64,000 bases of DNA, taken from positions 1,121,311,862 through 1,121,375,861 of the forward strand of contig NC_056733.1 in NCBI RefSeq assembly GCF_019279795.1. Direction: 5' to 3'. Below, in pieces: positions 10,495-22,546 of this stretch. This DNA comes from Protopterus annectens (taxonomy: Eukaryota; Chordata; Ceratodontiformes; Protopteridae). The translations under genes were made by a program, and so were the position numbers. Under the pieces are notes generated by a model, which did no database searches, was not told where the DNA came from, and was given only the letters and a program-made list of their open reading frames with translations. The stretch's first letter is position 1, and every line of letters begins with the position of its first letter.

Positions 10495-12294
10495 ATGTCA
10501 GTAAAAGTTAATAATTGCATTACTTGTGGAAAGCAAATACCTCCTAAACATTTTCATTCGTACTGTATTCCTTGCCTAGGTCCTGACCATGACGTACCCT
10601 GCTGTCTGTTTTGTGCTTTATTTAATCAGCGCACTATTCGTCGTCAGTATATTTTCGCCTCTAAATATTTCGATTCTCTGTTTAATTATCCAGAAATGTC
10701 GTCTGTTAGCCATCTGACTACCGGGATTCCAAAAAATGCAATGATAAAGACAGAGACAGGCCGCCGAGGTCCTAAACTGTCGACAACACTTCTTATAAGC
10801 CAGTCACCAGTTCGCTGGTACTCAGTGAGGTGCTTTGGCAGCCCCTGATACCCGCTACTTCTGATTTGCAGGCCTCTACTGAGACCCATTCGGAGTCCGG
10901 TATGCTGCAAGGTGCTTCAACTATGGAACCCGTGGATGTCTCTACCTTGGATGGGTCCGGAGCCACTGTACAGGCACCGGCTTCTGAGGATGTATTCAGG
11001 TCTACGGACTTGCATATTAAACAGACGCCACCTTCTTTACTTAGGCTTAAATCTCAATCCATGCCTAAAATAATGACGCCCAGGCCACATGCTCAGGCCT
11101 CTGTGCCTAAAATACAAATGAGAATGGCTGAAGATCTAATAACTTTAATCAGGGGTAGCCAATCCCCCCCCCCCCTTCTAAGAGGCCTAGGACAGAAGTT
11201 GATTATGAATCTTCTGATCAGGAGTCTTTTTTTTTTCCGATTCTTCTGATGATCTGGATTTGCCCTTATCTACTTATGAAGATTCTGATGCAGAGGACTC
11301 CATTCCCTCTGCTTCCCCTCCTGAGTATTTTTCTTTGGGGAAACCTTGCATACTCTAAGGGAGCATTTCCACTGGTGAAGCCAGGATTTTTCTGATTCAA
11401 AAAAGAGGCTTAGGAATTTCCTTCTACCTCAGCATAGGCATTTAGCTATTCCTCCTATACTAGACATTGTTGATGCTTTTTCGGAATCTAGTTTGGCCCC
11501 TGATTCCCTGCCTCCTGCTCATAGAAAACCTGACTGATAGGGTCCCTGAATCCCACAAGTTCCTTTTTTAAAAATCCTGTTGCAGATCCAGAGACTATTT
11601 CACAGGAGCCCAAGAGCATTAAGGCTTCTACTGCTAAAAATCCTACCACTTCTGATGGACTCCAGGGCGCTGAATAGATGGGATAAGAAGGTTTACACTT
11701 GTGCAACCTTGGCCATTAAGGCTTTAGACTGCCAGTTTCATATGTTAAAGTATCAGCAACATGTTATTGGACTGCTTAAAAAAATTGTTTATTTTCCACA
11801 GAGTCAGGAATCAAGAATTACAGGATTTAATGCATTCTGCTGAACAAGTTGGAAAACATACTTTGAAATATGGTTTTGATTCATTTGAGGCCTCTAGCAG
11901 GGCTGCTGTTACTGGGTCTGTGCTCAGAAGGCATGCTTGGCTTAAGGAGTAATCTTTGCCCGATCATGTTAAATCTAAATTGTTGGATGCTCCTTTAAAT
12001 CAAGACTGCCTGTTTGGCAACAAGGCTGAGGAAGTCCTTAAAAAGCTGGAAGATGAAGCTAAATCTATGCAAACTGTTAGATTTTTTTTACAAGTTCAGC
12101 CTCCTAGATTTAGTAGGCACCGGCTCTCTAAGAATTGGTCCTTTCCAGCACCTTCCAGGTCTTCTCAAGCCAAAACCAGACACAGCAAAAACCCCAGGTT
12201 TCAGTCCCAGGGGACACACAGAACTAAGCAGTGGGGGGCCTCCACTTCCAAATCTGGGAATAAGACTCACCCCTGTGGTAAGCTGTCTCAATGA
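10495..12294 (+). pseudogene. gag-like ORF1, copy B (frameshifted)
   Basis: The start is ATG at 10495, as in copies D, E, F and G, where the same MS-x-K-VNNC opening is found. The N-terminus carries a Cys/His cluster C-x2-C-x12-C-x2-C-x4-H-x4-C-x2-C (residues about 8-40) that probably binds zinc. Downstream, conserved blocks appear in different frames: PSASPPEDFSF-like sequence near 11300, RYYRVP-like sequence near 11530, and WDKKVYTCATLAIKALDCQFHM near 11680. LMHSAEQVGKHTLKYGFDS and SKLLDAPL then follow, ending with TGA at 12292-12294. There is a homopolymer C run at 11167-11175, a T run near 11227, and an in-frame TAA at 11950. The protein is not producible as one chain. Confidence 0.8.
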
Positions 12295-14090
12295 CTTTTA
12301 AAATTTCCAAGCCTTATCAACTGACTGCCCCTTTGGAGAGGAAAGGTTGCTCTTCATGCAAAGAATTGGGAACTCATTACCCAGGACAAATGGGTTTTAT
12401 ATATAGTGTCCCAGGGATACAGATTTCACTTCCACACGTTGCCAATACCAAGCGGGTGGCCGGACCTACCCCCAAATCAATGGGCAGAGGCCCAGAAACA
12501 AATACTTTCTCTCTCAAGCATGGGGGCTATTCAACTGGTACCAGAAGAGGAAAAGGGACAAGGTTTATACTAGAGACCTTTCCTGGTACCCAGAAAAGAC
12601 AATTCATGGCATCTTATCCTGGACCTGTCTACTCTAAACACCTTTTTGGAGAATCCAAAATTCAAGATGCTGACTCTTCACCAATTACTTCCTATGCTAG
12701 GCAATGATGTCTGGTTGGCAACACTAGATTTAAAAGAAGCATACCTGCACATCCCAATCAGGGAATCTTGCAGAAGATACCTACGCTTCAAAGCAGGCTA
12801 CATGCACTATCTGTTCTCTGCACTGCCCTTTGGCTTATCTACTGCGCCCAGGGTATTCACAAAGTGCCTAGCTCCAGTTATTGCATTTTGCAGGCAAAGA
12901 AATATTCAAATATACCCATACCTGGATGATTGTCTAATTCAGGCAGAAAGCCAGGACATGCTTCTGAATAATCTGGCCTTTGTACAAAGGGTTCTAACTT
13001 GTCTGGGGTACACCATAAATGAAAAGAAATCACACCTGGTACCCTGTCAACAAATTATATTCCTGGGAGCAAGCTTGAATACAACTTCCCAGATGGCTTA
13101 CCTCATGCCAGAGAAACAAATTCATTTGACAACCTACTTCAAACAAGTGGCCATAAAAACCCTGCTATCTGCAAGACAAATACTGCAAGCCTTTGGGTTC
13201 ATGGCCTCCTGCAGTCTTCTAATTCCATATGCAAGACTGCATATGAAGAAACTACAGCGGTATCTAAAAAGCCTATGGTGTCAACCTTCTCAAGACCTAG
13301 AAACAATGATTCCCATCATTCCTTGCCTAGGCGTAGAGTTTCTTTGGTGGGCAGAGGCCTTCCACCAAAACAAGGGACTACCTTTCACACCTCCCCCTGT
13401 CGCCCAAACCCTAACAGACGCATCAGACTATGCATGGGGGGCTCACCTGGCAGGGAAGTGCATTCAGGGCAAATGGAACCAAAGTCAAATGCACCTGCAT
13501 ATCAATCATAAAGAAGTGTTAGCTGTGCAGAATGCTCGGACAGCCTTCAAGGACCACATTCTTCCAGGATAACTAATGGTAAAGATGGACAACACCACTG
13601 TTATGTGGTACATAAGCAGGGGGGTACACATTCTTACCCCCTCTGCAGACTAGCCATGGCATTGCTGAACACAGCCTTGAGCTACCAAGTGCACCTACAA
13701 GCTCAATTCCTGCAAGGAAAAATTAAATACACTGGCAGATGGACTAAGCAGAAAACTCATGGACCCACACGAGTGGAAACTTGAACCAAGGGTTTTCAAC
13801 ATGTTGACAAGCAAAATGGGGGAGCCCAGATATAGACCTGTTTGCCTCTCCTCAGAACTACCAATTGGACAAATTTTGCACAAGGACTCCCCACAATCAA
13901 GCCTGGAAAGTGAATGCTTTTTCCTTCAGCTGGAAAAAAACATCAGTCTATGCCTTCCCCCCTCTGCCTCTGCTCTCCAAAGTAATACTAAAAATCAAAC
14001 GGGACAAACCAAGGATGATTTTGATTGCTCCAGACTGGCTGCGCCAACACTGGTATCCCCCCCTGCACAGTGTCACGGTTATTTCCATGG
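12291..14090 (+). pseudogene. RT-RNase H with methyltransferase-like block, copy B
   Basis: An ATG at 12291 overlaps the gag TGA (ATGA). An early frameshift near 12340 and further indels scramble the region before about 12646. From 12646 to 13572 the frame is open and contains TLDLKEAYLHIPI, SALPFGLSTAPRVFTKCLAPV, the catalytic YLDDC (12919-12933), and RNase H with TDASDYAWGAHLAGK. A TAA at 13570-13572 and following indels split RNase H (DNTTVMWYI near 13590). The downstream block (YAFPPLPLLSKV, APDWLRQHWYP) is readable from 13865 and continues in one frame into YR, unlike other copies where these frames differ. Confidence 0.83.
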
Positions 14091-15230
14091 CACCTGCCTC
14101 CGACTCCTTCCCTGCTGTCTCAGCAGGAGAACCAGATTCTGCACCCTCCACTTCTAACACTGAACCTTGCAGCCTGGCTAATTATTTAATCTTTACTTTA
14201 CCATCCCTCAGCGAACCTGTGATGGATATTATTTTAGATGCAAGGAGGCCTAGTACTAGAAAATCTTATGCTGAAAAATGGAAAAGATTCTGTGCCTGGA
14301 ACCAGTCTCAAGGGATGAGCACAGCAGCGCCCAATTTACCTCAGATTTTACAATACTTAACTGAGATGCTTCCCAAGGGCCTATCTTTTTCCTCCATTAA
14401 AATTTACCTCGGCCATTTCAGCTCATTATAACACAGAAGCTCCCCTCTTCTCTCATCCACTGCTCAAGCAGTTCCTCAGAGGGGCCAAAAACTTTGAGAC
14501 CACCCAGGAGAGCTCCAACCCCAGCCTGGGACTTTAACTTTGTCTTGGAGAAACTCACTCTGCCTCCTTTCGTGCCAGCTGCTACTGCAGACTTAATATT
14601 TCTTTCTTGGAAAGCAGCTTTCCTTTTAGCAATCACTTCAGCTAGAAGAATATCTGAATTACAGGCCCTTACGGCAGTGGAGTCTTTCATCCTCTTTCAT
14701 GCAGACAGGGTGTCACTCAGAACCAATCCATCCTTCATGCCCAAGGGTGGTATCCAGTGTGGCTCTTAATCAGTCCATTCATTTGCCAACCTTCTTTCCC
14801 AATTGACAGAATAAAGGGGAATGGATACTGCATTCCTTAGATGTGCACAGACAACTTAGATTCTTCTTGGACAGGACTAAACCTCAAAGGAAATCTGAAC
14901 AACTCCTGGTGGCATTTGCTGCAGGGGCAGAGGGGAAGGCTATTTCAGTGCAAACCATTTCTAAATGGAGAAGCCATTGCATTAATTTCTGCTATAAGCA
15001 CCATGGAAAACCTATCCCCCAGGGGATCAGACCTCACTCCACCAGGGCTGCATCTACCTCTACAGCCTTTCTTAGAGACGTCCCCTACCAGGGACATCCT
15101 AGAAGCTGCTACCTGGAGGTCTTTACATACTTTCACCAAGCATTATCATTTGCCAATTTTTGCTAAATCCAGAGCTGGCTTTGCCACTGTAGTCTTGCAG
15201 GGCCTTATAGCGGGCCCTAATGCTATTTAA
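14087..15230 (+). pseudogene. tyrosine recombinase, copy B
   Basis: The YR start is set at the Met of MAPASDSFPAV, conserved at this place in copy G. Readable segments are LDARRPSTRKSYAEKWKRFCAW, then after a frameshift near 14405 the central domain with WDFNFVLEKLTLPPF, and ITSARRISELQAL containing the first catalytic Arg. After shifts near 14742 and 14820 come RQLRFFLDRTK and HSTRAASTS (His-x-x-Arg). After a further shift near 15085 come DILEAATWRSLHTFTKHYHLP with the presumed nucleophilic Tyr. All catalytic residues are present, but at least four frameshifts make it inactive. Confidence 0.82.
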
Positions 15231-15262
15231 ATTCCTACTCCCAACCATAGCTTTGGGAGTCT

Positions 15263-15363
15263 ACCCAAATGTAATGACTGCAACAGTGAAACACGAAGAA
15301 CATAGTACAGCTGTGTACACTTACCATAAATGTAGATGTTAGAGTGTATTCACTGTTGCAGTC
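15263..15363 (+). repeat. internal complementary region, copy B
   Basis: Left half 15263-15303 is the exact reverse complement of the element's left end (10176-10216). Right half 15304-15363 is the reverse complement of its right end (15681-15740) with two mismatches. The two termini are therefore represented head to tail as they would be in a closed circle. Confidence 0.93.
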
Positions 15364-15524
15364 CTGGTTACCCTCCCTCCAGCCCCCCTAACTTCTTTTG
15401 GCTATACCTCTACTTTCCTTTACTATGCTTAAAAGCCATTTTGGTGTATTTGCTTTTTTGTTGGAGGTATATCTTTGTACTTTTATATTTAATTGCTTGC
15501 CATTAGGGAGGCACCTGACATCTA

Positions 15525-15740
15525 GGGCAAGAAAAACTGATGTAATGGCGGCTGCTGCATGTTTTATACCCCTTTATGACCTGACGTCATGGAAGAAGGG
15601 ACAGCAACCGATGCAGGGCCCAAGACTTTGTTAATCAGGCCGACTGAGGGCTACCTGCAAGCAGATAACCCAAATGTAATGACTGCAACAGTGAATACAC
15701 ACTAACATCTACATTTATGGTAAGTGTACACAACTGTACT
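15525..15740 (+). repeat. right inverted repeat (15525-15693) and terminal extension, copy B
   Basis: The inverted repeat mirrors 10191-10357. The last 47 bp (15694-15740, containing acatctacatttatggtaag) are unique to right ends and to the ICR. A TATA-like ggtataaaaca on the - strand (about 15561-15572) and TGACGTCA (15582-15589) are inherited from the repeat, so a promoter pointing inward is also present at this end. Confidence 0.85.
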
Positions 15741-17380
15741 TTTTCCATCCTTAGAGAAAAGATGAGGTCAGCAAGCAGGGTTTTGACAATGTTTTTGCAG
15801 ACTACCTCTGTCCATAAGGGGACATGGGCAAAACCACCTAGGGGTCAGTTTACAATTTCCCATCCATTGGTTCAAATTGCTCTTGATGGTGAGGGAAGGG
15901 CTTTGCTTCATGTGAATAGAAAGCGTATTCCAGAGGAGGAAAATCTGTCTTGCTAGCATGATGTAATCCTGTTGGAGATCAGGTTTAGTCCTTGCAGTGG
16001 GTAATCCTTATGCAGTTTTGCGAATATCCAACACTTTCAGCAGGACTGGTTCAGAGACTGCCTTGTAGGTTGGGTATAAATCACCTCTTAGTAATCTGTA
16101 GGAGACTGAATGCATTAATAGGGCTTTTAATTGGTCCACATATGACGTGGATGAGAAACCTCTGAGGATGCTCCAGCTCTTGCTGGTGCCTGGCGAGGGA
16201 CACATGGAAAGGTGCATTGTACTCTGTTGTTAGTCTGAGGGCAGAGTGTAGTGGTACTCTGTCATCCTTTGATCTGGATGCCATACCCTTACTTATAAGC
16301 TGAACCACATGGAAGGATTTCGTCACCACCATGGGCACATGATGATTAAAGTTCCGATTACTGTCTAAGTACCCAGATCTCTCACCACAGGGTCCACTCT
16401 TAGGAGGGTGCTATCAGTGTTGTAATTTGCAGGGGTGTTTGATTTCCCAAAGGTTGTCATGCACTTAACTTTTAGTTTGAGGCCATGGCTGTGACATTCA
16501 TCAGTCTGTATCGGTTCTTTCTGTAGGATATCAACATCATTTGAGGTGTCCGTGATGGTCCCCATCTTGCAGTCATCAGCATGCTTGGTCAGTCAAAGGC
16601 CATCTACATTTGCCTTAACATCTGAGAAGTATATCCCAAATGGGAGGAGGCCCAGCACTGAGCCCTGTGGTATTCCAGTGATAACTGGCCTCTTGCTGGA
16701 TGTGGATCCCCCCACTCTATTAATATGTGCCCTATCTGTGAGCTATTTGGCTATCCATCTGATGACTTACAGGTTTAGACTCAATTTTGTGAGTTTATCT
16801 GTAATACCAAAGTTGGGTGTTGTCAGATGCCTTGGCCAGGTCAAGGTAGGTGGTATGCACTGACATACCCTCATCCATGACTTGGTGACTATCTGAAAGA
16901 AATCCACCAGATTGAGCAGGCAGCACTTGCCCTTGATGAAGCAGAACTGGGTCTGGTCTAGAGTCTGGAGATTTCCCATGTCATTGTTAAAGTCCAGGAT
17001 TTTCCTTTCTATAGCCCTGCTTATGAGGCTAGTCAGACTTTGCTTCCTGGGTTCATTGTTGCCCCCCCTCCCCCCACCCAGTGCTGATGGATGACTGTTG
17101 CTGTCCTCCACTCTACTGGGATGCAGCCTGTCTGGAGACTGTGGTTTCATAGAGATCAGAGGTCATGTTTTAGGCTAATAGTCACTCTTGGATTCCATTG
17201 GGGCCCATTGATGCAGTGTTTCTAGCTTCAGAGAGTTCAGTGACTAGTTTTGTTATAACAGGCAAAGGAATGGTGGGGTATTTCATTGAGTAGTGACCAA
17301 AAGTGATGAGGGGGTGAAAGTTGAGTTGAATTTGTCAGCCAACTCAGCATATTGAGTTTCTCCTTAAGATTTCAGAGAAC

Positions 17381-17383
<3 letters not shown>

Positions 17384-17434
<51 letters not shown>

Positions 17435-17441
17435 AAAAAAA
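17384..17441. repeat. (TA)n microsatellite with A-run
   Basis: About 23 uninterrupted TA dinucleotides (17384-17429) are followed by a short A run. They lie inside the decayed LINE between its endonuclease and RT parts, and are unlikely to be part of the original element. Confidence 0.95.
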
Positions 17442-18896
17442 GCTTTGTGGTTATTCTTTGCTTAGGAGGCTATTTTAATCTTGTATTTAGCTTTTGAAGA
17501 CTTGACCAATTCCCTGAATTGCCACTAACGAGGGATTTCTTTTCTCTGTTGTGCATCCTCCCTCTTACTTCTACACAGGAGTTTCTTCCTTCTGCTGTAT
17601 GTATAGTCTATTTATGCCAGGAGACCATCAGAGCGACTTGTCTTTCCGGCTAGACCTGGGTTTAGTTTGATCAGTTACTGCTTTTTCTATGCAGTTTGTG
17701 GTTGTACAAGGTATTCGTATATATTTCTGCATAAGCTTCAGTATTATTGGGATTGGTGAGCTTTAAAGTTACCTACACTATCCCTTAATAGAAGGCAGTT
17801 TGCCTTGGAAAAAATTCTTTTAAAGTTTGGTAGGCGTCCTACCGCTAGATTTATTTCAAAGGATACTGATTTATGATCTGATCTTACCAGCGAGGGCATT
17901 ATGCTGGGAGGACTGCACAGCACTCCCCTGTGTTTGAGAAATACTATGTTAAGGACTTTTGAGCCCCTAGTTGGAGTGCAGGCCATCTGTTCCAGAGCAT
18001 TTGCATTGACAAAGTCCAGGAATCTCTGAGCCTGGATGTTGGTCATGTATTATTTCCCACTTTATGGAGGGGTAGTTAAAATCATCCCATGAGTAGTGTG
18101 TTGGGCTGAGTTATAAATGATTCTAGTAACTTCAGGTATGCTCAGTGGTTTTCATGATGGGGGGGGACTGTAACTAGGAATTTGCTTATGGTCAGCTGGA
18201 CATGGAGTGGCTCAGATGAGTCCTTCTGCTTGACCAATCTTGAGGTGCGATTGTTTATGCAACTGGAACTCTCTCTTTTTTTTTTTTTTTTTTCTTTCCT
18301 TTTCAGAGGATGGTTTGTTTGCGCGATAGGCATTGCAACCTTGCACTGCAAGGGTGCTTTCTGCAGCCTTGAACTGTGTCTGTGTAACTACACAGAGGTC
18401 AGCATTCTCCAGGGCAAGGAGAGCTTCCAGTGAGTGTAATTTCTTAAGACTCCTGGCACTGAGCAGTAGTACTTTCAGCTTGACGTTAAAATAATTTGTT
18501 ACGTTTGTAGGTCTGTTTGGCACTGCCTAAAAAAAGACACTTTGGAGGTGGTTAATGCCTTGGCCAGTATTTGAAAGCCTAGTGGCGACAAGTGCAGACC
18601 ATATCTGGCAAAGCAGCATAGCCTGTTAATCATGTTGTTCCAGACAGGCAAATACTGGATCTCCTTGTAATGACACTAGTAGCCAAGCCAATTATTAAAG
18701 CTAGTCATTTTCTGTTTGTATTGTGGTATCATTCTTGGTGAGGGTAAAATGCTGTTCAGTGCGAGGTTTATACCTGCCTGTGACTAGTATTGAGAGAGGT
18801 CCATTGTGTCGGTCTCCATATAGCCCAGGGAGGTATATATCTGGTCATTCACACCCACTTACACTGTGAATCATTCTGGTACTTGTGTTTGAGTGA

Positions 18897-19010
18897 CCTG
18901 AGTCCCTGTGTGATCTGGCGAATCCTGTCCCTTGACAGGTGACTTATTTGTAACCTGAGTCCCTGTGTGATCTGGCGAATCCTGTCCCTTGACAGGTGAC
19001 TTATTTGTAA
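18897..19010 (-). repeat. 57-bp exact tandem duplication in LINE ORF1
   Basis: Two identical 57-bp units (18897-18953 and 18954-19010) begin cctgagtccctgtgtgatct. Being a multiple of three, the duplication keeps the LINE reading frame and repeats a 19-residue block (LQISHLSRDRIRQITQGLR) in the esterase-type ORF1. Confidence 0.95.
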
Positions 19011-19200
19011 CCCTTTCTTTATCCAACCTTGTGAGGGGGGCATCCATGTGTCTAGCTATTGATTCTCCTATGACCAGGATTTTTGAATGTGTGATGGTTT
19101 GCCTTGCGGGCTTGCTTGTGGAGATACTGAGATGGGCACTTTTGTGTGTAGTTGTTGATGTTGACTTGGTTCTGTTTGCATTTGGTTTCTGATGTCCATA

Positions 19201-21789
19201 TACAAGAGGCCTCTGAGGTTTTGTTAAGTTATTTGCGAATACCTCCTAATATGTGGGTTTGTATCAAGACTTTATTTAGTGAGGGAAGTTATGTACATGT
19301 GCCAGCAACTTGTTGGTCATTTGATTTGTAAGTATGTGAGAGTTGTCTCAATTTTCATAGTGTAACTGCATCTGTCAGTGTTTGAGGATTAAGTGGTTGT
19401 TGGCATACATGAGACAATTGCTACATTGTTTCTGGAGGTTTACTATCAAAATTGCGACTGACAAAGTTCAGTTGAGCGACTCACAACACCGAAGATGGAA
19501 AACTAGGTCAGTATGTCAAATATGCCAATTTATTTGACATACTATTTCCCCAGCACCTTTTACAACGGTAAGTTAAGTTCTGGTTGTTAGCAATACGACC
19601 GTACTGCAAGGCGGTGAATGTCACATTTTTGCAGGGACTCCTCTGCACCCCCCCCCCCCCACTACAGTAGGGGAAAGGGTAAATTTCCCAATCAGCACTG
19701 TACCACGATCTCTAGTAATAAGGTCGACCACATATGTGCAAATGCACAGTGCATTTGCTGAACCAGAGACTTGCAAATATGAAGGCTCTGCAACACGTGA
19801 TTTAGCCAGCTACAATTCAACATTTCTTGTTCGCCGAACCTTCATTCGTTATTTTGATGGTAAACTGTTTCAGGATGCCCATGTTCACTAGGCTGGCCAC
19901 AAAGTGGCAGGAAAATTAGTTGGTAGATTTGACTGGACTGGGATGATACACTCTGGGTGAACTGCAGTTCTCCAGCAAGGTAACGCTGTTCATTGAGCAA
20001 CTCAGATGCTACTTAAACGGGGACTGGGGAAGGTTGCAGAGGTAGTAATTCTAAGAGGAAATTGTAACCGAAAGCATTCGTTTCTATACGGGACACTAAC
20101 CACCACTGTGCAGAGAGCAGCCTAGTGCAAACACTGGGCTTGTATAGAATTAAAAACAAGTTTACAACAGCAAGGCTTGCAGACCAATAAGGACAAAACA
20201 AAATAAGCTTTCAGCCAGCAGCCCCAGGACACTTCTACCACAAGAGTGCAGTCAAAAAACTTTAATGTAGAAATGTTGTTTTTTGGAGCTGAAGTGCAGG
20301 GAAACCACACAATCTAGATACTAGAGTCCTGTAAAACTAGCATACGCAATAAAAGTACTGTGGCAGCAGTGAAAACAGTTTAGCTTTGAAACACTAATGA
20401 AGTGCAGGAAATGTAGCAAATACAGGATTTTTATACATTAAAATCAGCAGAAGTGCAAAATGATACTTATGTTCTTTTTGGCAGTGGGTAGCTTTAGATG
20501 CAGCAGATTTTCTGTAACTCACAGGCGGAATAGCCAAACCAAGAGCAGCTTTGAGCTACAGAGCAGGTGGTGTCGCACATTTCCCCCAATTTGGTCTACT
20601 ATAACAAACTTCATACATCTGTACTAGGCTGTTGATTGGAGGATGGGTAATTTCTAGCTTAGTCTCAAGATACTGCATCAGTATCCTCCTCTTAAGTACC
20701 AATTTCTTCCCTTTCAGTGAGGGTTTGAGGGCCCCATGCCTGGGTTAAATTTGTGGTTTTCCATTTAGTCCAGCTTACGTTTTGATGAGGCTGTAGAACC
20801 TTGTTATATGAGAACTTTAGTTTTCTAGGTTTCCATTATGAGGTTTCACAGTGAGGATACTACAGTGGGCTGTTCAGGTTTAATGGTCTTAGTTTGTGTA
20901 ATGTCCTTTTCAGGCAAGTTTCCAGGGCTCATCTTTCACACATTTGATTTGGTCACACTCCTCTGTAGACTTGAGTCATTTCCCATAGCAGATTCTTCAG
21001 GCATCACTCAGCGTGGATGTATGTGCTGTAAATGTGGGTGGAAACTACAACAGGCAGACAGTTCATGGTGCCTGTTTATATCCGGAATCTCATCTTCACA
21101 TACATGTCTTGGAGGTGAGATTTGTCTTTTAAGCTTTTCAAGACTCCCTGCACAGTTTTAGCAGTGCAGTTAACATGGCTGCTGTAATAAAGTATGTTGT
21201 GGGGGACAAATTTCTATCCACTTCATGCCTTGGTGCTGCTGTCCCATGATATTAGCTCAGGATACTGGCCACCCAGTAGGATTATTGAAGTGTGCTGTCC
21301 TGTTGGTTATAGAACATGAGCTTCCTCTTACTGGCTACAAATTTAATGAACCTACCATAATGATGGGTCTGTAATAAGGAAATCCATCTTCTATAATTCT
21401 TTCTGTACACACACACACACATTTGTGACTGATCTGGGTTTCTCCTCTTGCTGTTTCTCAGCTTAGTGATGTTACCGGAAGAACCGGGGTATGTGTGGTG
21501 TGGGGTACATGGTGGGTAGGCCAATGGTTCTTGGCCACCTGCAGAAGTTTGATTTGAGCAGTCCTAATGTCTGGTGTGGGTCCTTCTGTTTACAGAAGGT
21601 GGACCTTCACAATAAATGTGAATGTGAATTAATGGCTGCAAGGAGTCAAAGTAGTCTTGTACTTGGATGCCCAGCTTCTACTTGCATCCCTGAGTAAAGC
21701 ACTGATTACAGTACAAGACCATCTGACATTGTTCCATTTGTGTGGCAATGTAGTCCTCTTAGGAAGTGTTGATCTCCCACTGCTGCCAT
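19201..21789. other. unassigned interval
   Basis: No identifiable gene or element. It includes a C-run at about 19649-19660 and a short CA repeat near 21410. Open frames are short and lack recognisable motifs. Confidence 0.4.
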
Positions 21790-22546
21790 TCATACAGTGC
21801 TGGTTGGACATTCTGCCAGTGTTGATATAGAGTTCGAAAGGATTCTTCCTTTCTGACCCAGTGCATTGGGTCTTGTAGTGGTGTCCATTCCATTGGTGTC
21901 CCTTGCCAAATACAGTGCAGTTCCTGCAACTGCTATGTTGGGAGTCTGCTGGTGTAGGTGCCCCACATCATTTGGGTCTTTGAAATTTACCAGGGTATGT
22001 CTTCCCTTCCAATAAGCTGGGAAGATGGTCATGGTGAATTCTTTGTTGCCCACACTGCCAGTGGTGTTCTGCATGGATGCTTCAGCTGTAGGGTGTAAGG
22101 CATTACAAAGGCCGATATGGTTCAAGGTAGGTGGATGTCTTTGAAGGCGGTACTGCACTGCCTTCCAAGACACACTCTGGTTGCAGTCTACTTTGACTTG
22201 CATGAGTTTGGCTTTGTATGTCAGTGGACAAAGGGGTAACTTAGTCATATTTCTTGTGTTGATAGCTCATGAGAATATGGGAATGAGCTATGTTGTCAGA
22301 TTTCCTTCTGGTAGCCAGCCATATTGTTTGGATGCCAGCTGAGTAATAGACAAGCTGACCCTCTCCTTCGTTTGATACTTCCTGAGTAGTCTTTTGGCCC
22401 CATGTTGACTTAAACTGTTCTAGTGCTGTGACCAGTAACATAGCTAGGGTGTGGGTGAGAGAGGCAACTGCCTTAGATGCAAAAGTGTTGGGGGTGTGAT
22501 TAGCTGGTCCCAATCTTTCTAATGCAGTATCAGCATTTGTGGTCAA
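21790..22546 (-). pseudogene. unassigned coding-like region, two overlapping frames
   Basis: On the - strand an open frame (22546-22241, 101 codons) is followed with a few nt overlap by another in a shifted frame (22248-21790, 152 codons). This looks like one former coding sequence split by an indel. The first part contains a TWGQKTTQEV segment, the second KVDCNQSVSW and MQNTTGSVGN with potential N-glycosylation sites. I do not recognise a family. Codon-rich openness in an otherwise stop-rich area is the only support. It could be a decayed retroelement or viral-type protein, or chance. Confidence 0.3.

Larger units (their letters stand above)
10176..15740 (+). mobile_element. DIRS-type YR retrotransposon, copy B (full length, about 5.57 kb)
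   Basis: A complete DIRS architecture bounded by atgttcttcgtg at the left and caactgtact at the right, with gag, RT-RNase H, methyltransferase-like block, YR, ICR and inverted repeats all in order. It belongs to the subfamily shared with D, G and H, with gttgcag repeats, an acacttaccataaatg extension and Gag beginning MSVKVNNCITCGKQI. All three ORFs carry frameshifts or stops. Its right end abuts the 3' portion of a CR1-like LINE in reverse orientation. Confidence 0.92.
15741..19200 (-). mobile_element. CR1-like LINE, long decayed copy
   Basis: Read on the - strand from high to low coordinates, the order is as follows. First comes an esterase-like ORF1 end (GVNDQIYTSLGYM near 18855, GLHLSPLGFQIL near 18580). 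Then comes the endonuclease (LLLSARSLKKLHSLEALL near 18470, and FLDFVNANALEQMACTPTRGSKVL near 18000). The RT follows (SLTSLISRAIERKI near 17030, CLLNLVDFF near 16900, HADDCKMG near 16570), and last the thumb/3' region (YVDQLKALLMHSVSYRLLRGDL near 16100). The order and motifs match the CR1 superfamily. Multiple frameshifts and a TA microsatellite break the ORFs. The 3' end is cut off exactly at the right end of DIRS copy B. Confidence 0.78.

Noticed and set aside
11160..11240. Homopolymer runs (C run 11167-11175, T run near 11227, A runs 30155-30210) as programmed frameshift sites
   Set aside because: They occur at different places in different copies and interrupt gag rather than a domain boundary, so they are better explained as slippage mutations or sequencing/assembly noise.
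21790..22546. Retroviral envelope
   Set aside because: Potential glycosylation sites were noticed, but there is no fusion peptide, transmembrane segment or Cys motif, and no LTR or pol nearby.
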